Assembly (NCBI RefSeq): GCF_014201505.1
Contig: NZ_JACHEO010000008.1
Coordinates: 1 to 64,000, forward strand
DNA from: Desulfoprunum benzoelyticum
Lineage (GTDB): Bacteria; Desulfobacterota; Desulfobulbia; Desulfobulbales; Desulfocapsaceae
Direction: 5' to 3'
Length of the DNA: 64,000 bases
The translations under genes were made by a program, and so were the position numbers. Numbering within the stretch: position 1 is the first letter of the stretch; the number at the start of each line of letters is the position of its first letter. This document shows positions 52,197-61,380 of the stretch, piece after piece. Under the pieces are notes generated by a model that saw only the letters and a program-made list of their open reading frames with translations, ran no database searches and was not told the origin of the DNA.

Positions 52197-54140
52197 TTAT
52201 TGTCTTCCGCGCCCCTCGATACGTTGCTTTGTCCGCGGGAATTTCTCGATCTCCGTATGCGGCAGAAACATCGCCGCCACATAGTTGCTCATATAGGAAG
52301 GTGTTTCGGACAATTCAAAATTTGTCATTTTCTTCGTCACTTCCACCACATCCTTACGAATCCTTTTGGTCAGCGAACTCATTCGAGCACCCAAAAGCGA
52401 CCCGTTGCCAATAAATGTCACCCGGTCTGCCTCGATCTCCGGCAGAAGACCTATGGTCATAGCCCGGTCGAGATCGATATAGCTGCCGAAGCCGCCGGCC
52501 AGGATGATGTGTTCTATCTTGTCCATCGTCAAACCGACCTCTTCCAGTAGCGTCATGCAGCCACTGTAAATCGCCCCCTTCGCCCTGATCAGATTATCGA
52601 TATCCGGTTCGGACAGGGAGATATCACGGTCAATCAGCGTCTCCTCGCGCCAGGCAAGGACATATTCCCAAATACCATTGTTGCAGCGGATGCGAGGAGT
52701 GTTGAGATCGCGGTTGAAATGTCCCCGGTTGTTGATAACCCCCATCTCCAGCATCTCAGCGGTCATGTTGATCAGCCCTGAGCCGCAGATCCCTTTCGGC
52801 CGGATATTGCCGATGGTCAGAAGCATCGGTTCAAACGTCACCGGATCGAGCGAAAAGTCTTCGATCGCACCCTTTGAGGCCCGCATCCCGAATTCGATGC
52901 CGCCACCCTCGAATGCCGGGCCGGCTGAACAGGCGGTGCATGCCAGCCAGTCCCTGTTGCCGATAACTATTTCGGCATTGGTCCCTATGTCGAGATACAG
53001 AGTCAGCTTCTCGCTCCGGTACAACCCTGATCCCATGACCCCGGCGACAATATCGCCACCGACATAGCTCGACACCACCGGGTAGAGGAGAGCGATAACC
53101 TTGGGATTGATATCGATGCCGATAGTCACGGCGCTGAATGGGGGATAGAGCGATGAGGCCGGAACATAGGGGGCTCTTCTGAGGTAACGGGGTTCGATAT
53201 CCACCAATAATTGGGTCATGGTGGTATTACCGGCCAGGGTGATGGTCGCAATGTTGTCACCATCGACCTTGGCCTGGCGGAGTATCTCCCCGATAACCTT
53301 GTTGATCGTGGCGACGACAACTTCCTGCAGCTTTTTACGCCCCTCAGGTTTTTCAGCATAGATGATACGGCTGATGACATCCTCGCCGTAACTGATCTGA
53401 CCGTTAAATTCACCGTATTCACCAAGGCACTCACCACTGCTCAGATCGATCAGCTGACCGTAAACGGTCGTCGTACCGATATCCATCGCGACGGCGTAAT
53501 TCGCTGCCGTGGTGTCACCAGGCTGGACATCGATAATCAGGGTTTTGCCATTGTCACGAACGGGTCGCACCAGGGTAATGGTGATCTTGAAGTCGTTTTG
53601 GCGGAGGACATCCGGTAATTTTCTGATGACCGCCAGAGTCAGTTCCAGCTTGTGCTCATCACTCTGCAACTTGAGATATTCAATCAATCTCGTGACATCC
53701 GGCATATTGTTCTGAACGTCCGGCGGCGACAACTGAAGGAATTTTTTTTCTACCGGTGGGATAAACAGCCCCTGCTCTTTCAGGCTGTTGAAATCAATAT
53801 GCTTGATTGTGGCCTTACGTCGCGTTGACGCCTGCTTGTTGAGGACACTGACATCGATTGACGATTCGACCGGAATACGGACCACCACATCGGCAGTAAC
53901 CTCGGAAAGACAGGCAAGGCGATAGCCTTTCGCGACATCTTCGGCACTGAGTCTCTCAGAGACCCCTTCGGCTACTTCGCCCTGTTCAATCAGGACCCGG
54001 CATTTACCGCAGACACCTTCACCCCCGCAGGAGGCATTGATATGAACCCCGGCATTGAGGGCGGCCCGGATCAGACTTTCCCCGGCAGGCACTTCTATCT
54101 CCCTTTGATGAGGAAGAAATGTCACCTTGTTCATTTGCAT
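52197..54140 (-). CDS. acsV: RACo-like reductive activator of the corrinoid protein
   Basis: A 647-residue protein. Residues 1-95 form a [2Fe-2S] ferredoxin domain (CGGEGVCGKC at 38-47 and a later RLACLSE). A linker and an ASKHA-type ATPase domain follow (VAMDIGTTTVYGQLIDL near 205; LYLDIGTNAEIVIG; ACSAGPAFEGGGI; GICGSGLI; LAGGFGSYIDL). RACo proteins reduce inactive Co(II) CFeSP at the expense of ATP. The ATG at 54140 has GGAG six bases upstream. It leads the acsD-A-B-C-E run. Confidence 0.93.
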   Translation of the reverse strand: MQMNKVTFLPHQREIEVPAGESLIRAALNAGVHINASCGGEGVCGKCRVLIEQGEVAEGVSERLSAEDVAKGYRLACLSEVTADVVVRIPVESSIDVSVLNKQASTRRKATIKHIDFNSLKEQGLFIPPVEKKFLQLSPPDVQNNMPDVTRLIEYLKLQSDEHKLELTLAVIRKLPDVLRQNDFKITITLVRPVRDNGKTLIIDVQPGDTTAANYAVAMDIGTTTVYGQLIDLSSGECLGEYGEFNGQISYGEDVISRIIYAEKPEGRKKLQEVVVATINKVIGEILRQAKVDGDNIATITLAGNTTMTQLLVDIEPRYLRRAPYVPASSLYPPFSAVTIGIDINPKVIALLYPVVSSYVGGDIVAGVMGSGLYRSEKLTLYLDIGTNAEIVIGNRDWLACTACSAGPAFEGGGIEFGMRASKGAIEDFSLDPVTFEPMLLTIGNIRPKGICGSGLINMTAEMLEMGVINNRGHFNRDLNTPRIRCNNGIWEYVLAWREETLIDRDISLSEPDIDNLIRAKGAIYSGCMTLLEEVGLTMDKIEHIILAGGFGSYIDLDRAMTIGLLPEIEADRVTFIGNGSLLGARMSSLTKRIRKDVVEVTKKMTNFELSETPSYMSNYVAAMFLPHTEIEKFPRTKQRIEGRGRQ

Positions 54141-54473
54141 GTGTCGCTCCAACACGGGTCACCGGGCCGCTCGAAATTGAACAGAAAATCATCAAAGACA
54201 GGAGACCAAGAACATTCAGAGAGAAATATCATAGTAGAAATTTTTGGCATCATAGCAGGGAGGGAAAGCATTTGCTTAAATATACACGAGTTCCCAGATA
54301 AACAATCATTCTTTTTGTTCGGGTGTATCATCATTTGTCTTGATAAGAACCTTTCCTATTTCTTGATGACCAAAAATAAAACTCATGCTCGTTTTTTTCG
54401 ACAAAAAGCGGCAATTAGCGGCCAAAATTTATCTAAATATCTGTCATTTCATTTAATTCAATTGAATAACCAC
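54141..54473. other. AT-rich region upstream of acsV
   Basis: About 330 bases without a gene, clearly more AT-rich than the surroundings. It is the obvious place for the promoter of acsV and the acs operon on the minus strand. A possible weak -35/-10 pair (TTGTTT, 17 bases, TATTTA) lies near 54275-54305. No riboswitch consensus was recognised. Confidence 0.45.
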
Positions 54474-55268
54474 TCAATAGTAGGGAGCTATCCTGATCTC
54501 CAGCGATCCCATGCCGTCCATGCCGGCAAGGACCTTTTCAATTCTGGTGACAATCGCCGGCGACTGTTCTTCGGGGGCCTTGACATGGACATGAACCCGA
54601 CCTTCATCAACAAAGACCCCAGCTGTCGGATAATCGAACAGTGCCGCCCTGACCTCGGCGGTAAGCGCCAGATCTCGTATCCTCCGGACAGAGGCATCGG
54701 TCGGAAGGTAACACGGAAAGTCGACCGCTTTACTAATCAGCTCGACGGTGTTATCGACGCTCATTGCACTGATGTTGATCACCATATCATACAGTCCTGG
54801 ATCGACGATATCGATACCGTAAAGCAACAATGCCCACTTACGGCGTTCTTCATCGTCGATCCCCAACTGCCTCCGCGCCTCATCACGGGATATCTTCGTT
54901 CGTTCAGCCTCAGCCGCGACCCGCTCCTCCATGTCGGCAATGATGCGCACCTTCAGGACGTGAGCGACATCCCGGAGAAAAAACTGGCCTGCAACCCCAT
55001 GATAGACATGCTTGTCATTCTTGAGATGCTTCAAAATCGACGAGGAAATGAAATTGACAAAGCGCTCCCGCCCGAAGGATTGTCGCTCAAGGATCTGGAC
55101 TGCATACTGGAAATTATGCATGATCTTCAGTTCAGGGATATCATACTCCATGCTCGACTCCAGAATCGTATCCCTCGAAATGCAAGCATATCCCAGGATT
55201 GCGGCCACTTTGAGCGCAACTTCCTTGCCCCGGTAATAGCTGCCCCGGGATATGCTGATGATCGGCAT
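54474..55268 (-). CDS. Cytidylate kinase-like protein
   Basis: A 264-residue protein of the cytidylate-kinase-like family (start PIISISRGSYYRGKEVALKVA; VYHGVAGQFFLRDV; YDMVINISAMSVDN). The usual P-loop is altered to SRGSYYRGKE, as is common in this family. The last 80 residues form an extra domain with DLALTAEVRAALFDYP and RVHVHVKAPEEQSP that looks like a BON- or ligand-binding fold. It lies in the Wood-Ljungdahl gene run upstream of acsV. Its substrate is unknown; regulation by nucleotides is possible. GGAGG precedes the ATG. Confidence 0.82.
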   Translation of the reverse strand: MPIISISRGSYYRGKEVALKVAAILGYACISRDTILESSMEYDIPELKIMHNFQYAVQILERQSFGRERFVNFISSSILKHLKNDKHVYHGVAGQFFLRDVAHVLKVRIIADMEERVAAEAERTKISRDEARRQLGIDDEERRKWALLLYGIDIVDPGLYDMVINISAMSVDNTVELISKAVDFPCYLPTDASVRRIRDLALTAEVRAALFDYPTAGVFVDEGRVHVHVKAPEEQSPAIVTRIEKVLAGMDGMGSLEIRIAPYY

Positions 55269-55314
55269 AGTCCTCCCCTTGTCTCAGGCGATTACGCACC
55301 CCGAGAAAAAACCG

Positions 55315-55497
55315 TTATTTCCCCTCTACCTTGCAGGTTTTTGGATCAAAGGACACCTTGCACTTGGGGCAGGTGACCTGTTTATCGATCTCATCGGAAA
55401 ACAATTCCATCTCCGCCTTGCAGGCAGGACAGGCGACCTTGATCGCACTCAATGACTTGTTGCTTTCAAAACCTGGACAATGTTGCTGATCCGTCAT
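55315..55497 (-). CDS. Small zinc-ribbon protein (60 aa)
   Basis: A 60-residue protein with two CxxC pairs (CPACKAEMELF and CPKCKVSFDP) 18 residues apart, a classical zinc ribbon, plus one extra Cys at each end. Its ATG overlaps the preceding stop (ATGA) and GGAGG lies six bases upstream. Function unknown; tight linkage suggests it works with the next small gene. Confidence 0.8.
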   Translation of the reverse strand: MTDQQHCPGFESNKSLSAIKVACPACKAEMELFSDEIDKQVTCPKCKVSFDPKTCKVEGK

Positions 55498-55778
55498 GAC
55501 GAGCCTCCTTCTTCTGACTGTTCATTCTCTGCATGACCCCTTTCCGATCCCCTTCCCCCCTCCTGGTGATAAGCGACAACGGTATCGTCAGGAACTCGTG
55601 CCGTTTTTTTTTCCTGCCGCCGCCTCTCCTTTTCTAAAAAATGAATAGCACAGGACGGGCGGTACTTGCAGTACAGTTCAGGATCACTGCAGGAAAGGCA
55701 GGCATCACAGAGATAATATTTATGCTTCAAACACATGTACGAAGCTTCTTTCTCCGGGTGATTCCTGCACTTTCCCAT
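55494..55778 (-). CDS. Small Cys/His-rich zinc-binding protein (94 aa)
   Basis: A 94-residue protein. The N-terminal half is B-box-like (CRNHPEKEASYMCLKHKYYLCDACLSC...YCKYRPSCAIH), with at least eight Cys and four His positioned for two metal sites. The C-terminal half is charged and probably disordered. The ribosome site is weak. It overlaps the zinc-ribbon gene and follows folD by 27 bases, so the pair appears to be part of the folate/acs transcript. Confidence 0.75.
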   Translation of the reverse strand: MGKCRNHPEKEASYMCLKHKYYLCDACLSCSDPELYCKYRPSCAIHFLEKERRRQEKKTARVPDDTVVAYHQEGGRGSERGHAENEQSEEGGSS

Positions 55779-55805
55779 TTCAATTTTTTTCAGACTCGGC
55801 TCTGC

Positions 55806-56696
55806 CTACTCGAGACGCAGCCAGGCAGATTTTACCGTATTCTTCATCAGCATCGCTATCGTCATCGGGCCAACACCGCCGGGAACCGGGGTGATCTTGC
55901 CGGCAATCTTCTTCGCCTCTTCAAAATCGACGTCACCCTTAAGAATGGCCTTGCCGGTGGTTTCGTTGACGCCAACCCTGTTGACGCCGACATCGATAAC
56001 CGTGGCACCGGGTTTGATCCACTCCGGCTTGACCAGATCGGGAACGCCGGCGGCAACGATGAGGATGTCGGCGCGCTTACAATGGGCGGCGAGGTCCTTG
56101 GTCCGGGTATGGACGATGGTCACCGTACTGTTGGCACCCGGTCCTTTCTGGGCCATCATCATCGCAATCGGCTTGCCAACGATGTTTGAGCGGCCGACCA
56201 CCACAACCTCAGCCCCCGAAGTTTCGGTGCCGGAGCGGACAATCAGCTCCTGGATGCCGGCAGGGGTACAGGGCGGATACTTGACTTCGCTGCCGCCGAT
56301 CATCAGACGACCGACGTTGACCGGGTGGAAGCCATCGACATCCTTGTCGGGATCGATGGCGTTGAGGACCTTCTTCTCGTCGATATGCTTGGGGATGGGT
56401 AGCTGAACAAGAATGCCGTCGATGGTCGGGTCGTTGTTGTATTTGTCGATCAGGGCAAGGAGGTCGGCCTCGGAGATATCCACTGGTTGACTGTCCTGCA
56501 CCTCATGGAAACCGAGTTCCTCGGCTGTCTTGATCTTCAGGGTCACGTAACTGATCGATGCCGGATTTTCGCCGACGAGGATCGTAACGAGGCCGGGGCC
56601 CCGGCCATGTTTGGCCTTCATTTTCCTGACCTCTTCGGCCAACTCCGCAAGGATCTCCTTACGAATCTGGGTTCCACTGATAAGCTCTGCAGTCAT
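55806..56696 (-). CDS. folD: Bifunctional methylene-THF dehydrogenase/methenyl-THF cyclohydrolase
   Basis: A 296-residue FolD. The catalytic Tyr-Lys pair lies in SYVTLKIKTAEELG, the substrate loop in DGILVQLPIPKHID and DVDGFHPVNVG, and the NADP motif in VVGRSNIVGKPIA. PGGVGPMTIAML is near the end. It interconverts formyl-, methenyl- and methylene-THF in the methyl branch. It lies 91 bases downstream of fhs; an inverted repeat occupies that gap. Confidence 0.96.
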   Translation of the reverse strand: MTAELISGTQIRKEILAELAEEVRKMKAKHGRGPGLVTILVGENPASISYVTLKIKTAEELGFHEVQDSQPVDISEADLLALIDKYNNDPTIDGILVQLPIPKHIDEKKVLNAIDPDKDVDGFHPVNVGRLMIGGSEVKYPPCTPAGIQELIVRSGTETSGAEVVVVGRSNIVGKPIAMMMAQKGPGANSTVTIVHTRTKDLAAHCKRADILIVAAGVPDLVKPEWIKPGATVIDVGVNRVGVNETTGKAILKGDVDFEEAKKIAGKITPVPGGVGPMTIAMLMKNTVKSAWLRLE

Positions 56697-56787
56697 GCTT
56701 GTTCTCCTTCAGGTTAAAAATACTGAAAACCTGCTATTGCCGACGGGCGGAAATACAACGGTCCTCCCGCCGGCTGGACCTGATAAA

Positions 56788-58560
56788 TTAGAACACACCC
56801 TTGACCTTGCCGGTCTCAACATCGACATCGACCCGTTTGAAGGCCGGATTGGAGCTGGTTCCAGGCATCAGGCTGATGGCACCGGCCACCGGCACGATGA
56901 AACCGGCGCCGCCGTAAGTGAGGACCTCGCGAATGGTCAGGCGCCAATTCTGCGGCACACCCTTGAGCGACGGGTTGTCGGAAAGCGACAGGTGGGTCTT
57001 GACCATGCAGATACCCATCTTGGCCAGTTCCGGATCGGCCTGGAGTCGCTCGATGGACTTGTTTGCAGCCGGCGAATAGTCGACGCCGTCGGCACCGTAG
57101 ACTTCCTTGGCAATCAGTTCGATACGCTCCTTGATCGGCATGTCGAGGTCATAGAGGAATTTGAAATCGCTCTTGTCCTCGCAGGCCTCGACAACGGTCT
57201 TGGCGAATTCGATGGCCCCATCGCCGCCTTTTTCCCAATGGCGGGAAAGGGCAACCCTGGCGCCTTCGGCCTCGCACAGCTCGCGGACCTTGGCGATCTC
57301 GGCGTCGGTATCGGTGTAGAAGGCGTTGATGCAGACGACCGGGGCAATGCCGGCCTTGCGGACGTTACGGATGTGGTGGAGAAGGTTGGCGCAGCCCTTG
57401 GCCACCCACTCGACGTTCTCCTCCTTGTACTCGACCGGCATCGCCTTGCCGGGGACCGGCACCGGAGCGCCGCCATGGCACTTGAGGGCGCGAATGGTGG
57501 CGACAACGACGGCGCAGTCAGGCTTGAGCCCGGAATAGCGGCACTTCAGGTTCCAGAATTTTTCGAAGCCGATATCGGCGCCGAAACCAGATTCGGTGAC
57601 ATGGTAATCGGCCAGCTTGAGGCCTATGCGGTCGGCGATGATGGAGCTCTGGCCGATGGCGATATTGGCAAAGGGGCCGGCGTGGACGATGACCGGTTGC
57701 CCTTCCAGAGTCTGCATCAGAGAGGGATTGAGGGCCTCGACCATCCAGGCGGTCATCGCACCGGCGACCCCCAGGTCTTCGGTGGTGACCGGTTTGCCGG
57801 TCTTGGAATAGGCGACAACGATTTTGCCCATCCTCTCCCGCATATCCTTCAGGTCGGTGGCCAACGACAGAATGGCCATGACCTCGGAGGAGACGGCGAT
57901 GCCGAACTTCGATTTCATCATGAAGCCGTCGGACTTGCCGTTGACGCCGTCGATACCGATGATGATATTGCGCAGGGCCTGGCAGCAGAAATCCATGATA
58001 AAGCCCATCTCAACATTGGTCGGATCGATGTCGAGCCGCTTCATGCCGGACAGTCGTTCCAGCTGCTCGTCATTGTAGTTTCTTTCATGCTGGAGTCTGG
58101 AGGTCAGGGCGACCATGGCCAGGTTATGGGCGTTCATGATGGCGTTGATGTCACCGGTGAAGCCGAGGGAGAACGGAGTCAAGGGGATGCACTGAGCGAG
58201 GCCGCCGCCAGCTGCCGAACCCTTGATATTCATGGTCGGACCACCGGAAGGCTGACGGATGGCGGCGCAGACTTTCTTGCCGATCTTACCCAGACCCTGG
58301 ACGAGGCCCATGGAGGAGGTGGACTTGCCCTCGCCGAGCGGCGTCGGGGTGATGGCGGTAACGTCTATGTACTTGCCGTTCGGTTTGTCTTTCAGCCGCT
58401 CGAGGACCTTGCGGAAATCGATCTTGGCAATGTAATGTCCATGAGGAAGCAACTCATCCTTGGTAAGACCCAGCTGTTCGCCGATCTCGTAGATCGTCTT
58501 CATTGTTTTTTCAGCGTCTTCAGCAATTTCCCAGTCCTGGTGTTTTGTTGGATCTAGCAT
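56788..58560 (-). CDS. fhs: Formate-tetrahydrofolate ligase
   Basis: A 590-residue Fhs with the P-loop [20 protein letters not shown] and family stretches [31 protein letters not shown] and [13 protein letters not shown]. It forms formyl-THF from formate, THF and ATP, or makes ATP in the oxidative direction. AAGGA lies upstream of the ATG. It is the first gene of the long minus-strand Wood-Ljungdahl run. Confidence 0.96.
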   Translation of the reverse strand: MLDPTKHQDWEIAEDAEKTMKTIYEIGEQLGLTKDELLPHGHYIAKIDFRKVLERLKDKPNGKYIDVTAITPTPLGEGKSTSSMGLVQGLGKIGKKVCAAIRQPSGGPTMNIKGSAAGGGLAQCIPLTPFSLGFTGDINAIMNAHNLAMVALTSRLQHERNYNDEQLERLSGMKRLDIDPTNVEMGFIMDFCCQALRNIIIGIDGVNGKSDGFMMKSKFGIAVSSEVMAILSLATDLKDMRERMGKIVVAYSKTGKPVTTEDLGVAGAMTAWMVEALNPSLMQTLEGQPVIVHAGPFANIAIGQSSIIADRIGLKLADYHVTESGFGADIGFEKFWNLKCRYSGLKPDCAVVVATIRALKCHGGAPVPVPGKAMPVEYKEENVEWVAKGCANLLHHIRNVRKAGIAPVVCINAFYTDTDAEIAKVRELCEAEGARVALSRHWEKGGDGAIEFAKTVVEACEDKSDFKFLYDLDMPIKERIELIAKEVYGADGVDYSPAANKSIERLQADPELAKMGICMVKTHLSLSDNPSLKGVPQNWRLTIREVLTYGGAGFIVPVAGAISLMPGTSSNPAFKRVDVDVETGKVKGVF

Positions 58561-58989
58561 ATGGAATCCTTTTCACGTTGTTTCGACCCACGGGATGGTC
58601 AAAATTGATTGATGACGTTCTGCATCTGCAAGTTGGGCACAACTCGCCCAAGTTGCAACTTTCCCACACTGCTTTCCCCCGGAAAATCGCCATTCACGCC
58701 GCCAGAGGCCCCCGACCACCTCATAACAGCACTCATTCCGGAGACATACCCTTCCCTTATTGCCAGAATACAGCAAAAAAATGGGCAATCGCGTAATCCA
58801 TCGAGTTGTAAAGTTTAATTGGATGAAGTTGTAGCTTAACGACAAGGTCAAAGCAACTCATTTCTTCACGCAATTTGCCATTCTTACTGATAAATAATTA
58901 TGATATGTATATTAAGACGCATTAATTGACCGCACCCATTCTCCTTGGTATTTTTGACATATGCAAGTATTTTTTCGAGTAGGTTGAAA
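58561..58989. other. Intergenic region upstream of fhs
   Basis: About 430 bases with no gene; AT-rich from about 58790 to 58980. It holds the fhs promoter on the minus strand. An inverted repeat GCAAGTTGGGC / GCCCAAGTTGC (10 of 11 pairs) lies at 58628-58656, 68 bases before the fhs start, and could be an operator or leader hairpin. Confidence 0.45.
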
Positions 58990-59321
58990 ATGATTCACAG
59001 CATCCGGTTTCTTCCCGACAATGTCTCAATCGATGTGGAGACTGGTGAGAGTATCCTGACGGCGGCAGCCGACGGGATTTAGAAGTACACGCGGACTGCG
59101 GCGGCGAGGGCGTCAGGCTGGCCTGCACTTCCAGGGTCATTTCGGACCTTGTCGTCCGCATTCCGGCCACCGTCGGCGCGGATGGCAGGCCCCTCGCCTG
59201 TCGGCCGAAGACGACGCAGCCCCTCCGCACGATCGCTCGAGACACTCGTCGACACCCGGGAAACAGCGCCTCCGGTCCGCAAGATCGCCCTGCATCTGCC
59301 GCCGCCGGAAGCCGGACCTGA
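58990..59321 (+). pseudogene. Remnant of the [2Fe-2S] domain of a RACo-like (acsV-type) protein
   Basis: The frame from ATG 58990 reads MIHSIRFLPDNVSIDVETGESILTAAADGI and then stops at a TAG. Two bases on, another frame continues with EVHADCGGEG, then VRLACTSRVISDLVVRIPATVG. AcsV here has the same order: TFLPHQREIEVPAGESLIRAAL, ASCGGEG, RLACLSEVTADVVVRIPVES. The CGKC half of the cluster motif and about 35 residues are deleted, and the ATPase domain is absent. So this is a frameshifted, internally deleted fragment on the opposite strand to acsV. Confidence 0.75.
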
Positions 59322-59357
59322 CCCCGTCCACCGTCACCGGAATACATCGCGGGATTG

Positions 59358-60863
59358 TCACTCGACGGCGGCCAGCTTCTCCATTGCGGCGGCATCGACT
59401 TCGGCCAGCGGGAAATGGAGAGAGAAGGCGGTGCCGACTCCCGGTTCGGACTGGACGTCGATATAGCCGTTGTGGGCCTCGACCACGCTCTTGACGAGCG
59501 CCAGTCCCAGGCCGGAGCCGGTGATGTGGCGCGTCGCCTTGCCTTTGACCCGGAAGAAGCGGTCGAAGATGTGCGGCAGGTCGTCCTTGCCGATCCCGAT
59601 CCCGGAATCCCGGACGACGAGACAGGCCTGCCCCCCGGCCAGGGAGGTGGCGATCTCTATCCGCCCCCCCTCCGGCGTGTATTTGACCGCATTGGAGATG
59701 ATATTGAGAAAGGCGGTGCGCAGGTGGTCGTAATCGACATTGATCCACCAGTCATGCGGGCAGGGTTTGTAGTCCAGCTGCAGTCCCTTGCTCTGCGCCT
59801 GCGGGGTGACGATATCGATGATGTCGGCGAGAATTTCGTGTCCTCGCACCGGCTCCAATCTGAAGATCACGGTGCCGCTCTCGAGCTTGGACAGATTGAG
59901 GAGGTTTTCGATCAACTGCAGCAGATCGCGGGTCCGGACGATCATCCGTTTGTGGAGGGCATTGCAGGAGTGCAGCGCCTCATATGGGCAGTCGACCTGG
60001 AGGGCGTAGATCATCTGCTCGATCGAGGCGAGCGGCGCTTTCAGTTCGTGCGCCACCATCGCCACGAAATCCGATTTCATCCGATCGATTTCCTTATGGG
60101 TGCTGATATCTTCAAACACCGTCACCGACCCAAGGATGCCGCCGCCGCTTGACCGCACCGGCGAACAATGGGCCCGGAGGTAGCGACGGGAAATCGATCC
60201 GGGAGCGAATTCCCGGGTCACGACCTGCGTGCCGTCGATGGCCTCGAAGACCATCTCCACCGCCGCCCCGTCCTTGATCGAGGCCGCCAGCGGCTTGCCG
60301 ACGACCGGATCGGTCTGGATCTCGAGTATATTGATGGCCGCCGGGTTGTGATGGACCACCACCCCTTCCCGGTCGGTGATGATGACCGCCTCGACCATGC
60401 AGCCGAAAACCGTCTTCAGCCGACTCTGCTCCTGGTTGATCGCCGCCAGGCTGAGGGTGCGCTCCTCGCGCAGCTGTTCCGCCTCGGCCTGCAGCCGCAG
60501 TTTGTCGACCGCCTTGCCGACGACGATTCGGATATAGTCGGGAGTAAAGGGTTTGCCGACGAAATCGAAGGCCCCCTGCTTCATTGCCGAGACTGCCTTC
60601 GAGACCGTGGCGAAGCCGGTGATGACGATGACCTCGATTGCCGGCCGGTTTTCCTTGACCCAGCTGAGGACGGCGAAGCCGTCGATCCCCGGCATCATCA
60701 GATCGAGCAGGAGGATGTCGCACCCCTCGGCGCTGATGATCTCGATGCCCCGTTCACCGCTTTCAGCCTTGGTGATGACATAGTCCCTTTCCGCCAGGGC
60801 CCGTTCGACCCCGTCGCGAATGACCTTCTCATCGTCTACGATCAGGATGCGGATTGCGTCCAT
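59358..60863 (-). CDS. REC-PAS-histidine kinase hybrid
   Basis: A 501-residue protein. It begins with a receiver domain (ILIVDDEKVI, ILLLDLMMPGIDG, VITGFA, VGKPFTPDY), followed by a coiled coil and a PAS domain (CMVEAVIITDREGVVVHHNPAA). The kinase core has HisKA with MVAHELKAPLASIEQM and HATPase with NIISNAVKYTPEGG, DSGIGIGKDDL and GSGLGLALVKSV. It has no membrane segment, so it is a cytoplasmic relay kinase. ATG at 60863 with GGAG six bases upstream. It follows the stand-alone receiver at 60946. Confidence 0.92.
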   Translation of the reverse strand: MDAIRILIVDDEKVIRDGVERALAERDYVITKAESGERGIEIISAEGCDILLLDLMMPGIDGFAVLSWVKENRPAIEVIVITGFATVSKAVSAMKQGAFDFVGKPFTPDYIRIVVGKAVDKLRLQAEAEQLREERTLSLAAINQEQSRLKTVFGCMVEAVIITDREGVVVHHNPAAINILEIQTDPVVGKPLAASIKDGAAVEMVFEAIDGTQVVTREFAPGSISRRYLRAHCSPVRSSGGGILGSVTVFEDISTHKEIDRMKSDFVAMVAHELKAPLASIEQMIYALQVDCPYEALHSCNALHKRMIVRTRDLLQLIENLLNLSKLESGTVIFRLEPVRGHEILADIIDIVTPQAQSKGLQLDYKPCPHDWWINVDYDHLRTAFLNIISNAVKYTPEGGRIEIATSLAGGQACLVVRDSGIGIGKDDLPHIFDRFFRVKGKATRHITGSGLGLALVKSVVEAHNGYIDVQSEPGVGTAFSLHFPLAEVDAAAMEKLAAVE

Positions 60864-60945
60864 AGTTGACTCCGGCCGGCGAATTACGTTCACCGAAGCG
60901 GCCCCGGCTCCCTCCCGGACCAGCGGAGGGAACCGGAAGTCCGGC

Positions 60946-61332
60946 TCACTTCAGCCAGTGTTTGATAAGATTGAGCAGTTCCATCGGTTCGACCGGTTTC
61001 GGCATATAATCCTCGGCCTGACTCTCCAGCATGTCCCGATGGGTATAGGTGCTGGTCGTGACCCGGTCGGCCACCGCCGTCAGCAGGATGATCGGAATCT
61101 TCGCCGTCTGCGGATCGGCCTTGAGCTTGGCGCAGGCCTCGTGTCCGTTCATCACCGGCATCATGACATCGAGGACAATCAGATCGGGTTTCTCCTCGGC
61201 GACGGCCTCGAGCCCTTCGGCGCCGTCATAGGCCACCCGGACAGCGTAGCCTCCGTTCTCGACTATGACCTTGATCGCCTCGACGAAATCGGGATCATCA
61301 TCCACCAGCAGAACCTTCTTCTTGTCAGCCAT
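60946..61332 (-). CDS. Single-domain response regulator
   Basis: A 128-residue receiver domain (VLLVDDDPDF, IVLDVMMPVMNG, ILLTAVAD, YMPKPVEPMEL) with the full set of conserved Asp, Thr/Ser and Lys residues and no output domain. The ATG at 61332 has GGAGGAG upstream. It lies between metF copy 2 and the hybrid kinase on the same strand, so it may connect this kinase to control of the C1 genes. Confidence 0.9.
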   Translation of the reverse strand: MADKKKVLLVDDDPDFVEAIKVIVENGGYAVRVAYDGAEGLEAVAEEKPDLIVLDVMMPVMNGHEACAKLKADPQTAKIPIILLTAVADRVTTSTYTHRDMLESQAEDYMPKPVEPMELLNLIKHWLK

Positions 61333-61380
61333 ATTTCTCCTCCATTGGTCGTACAACGTTATCTTCCAGCTTCTTGTCTC

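Noticed and set aside
56611..58557. 648-aa plus-strand open frame opposite fhs
   Set aside because: Antisense shadow of fhs with no recognisable domain or ribosome site.
59078..59080. In-frame TAG as a possible pyrrolysine codon
   Set aside because: The continuing similarity is in a different reading frame and a segment of the domain is deleted, so this is a frameshifted remnant, not read-through.
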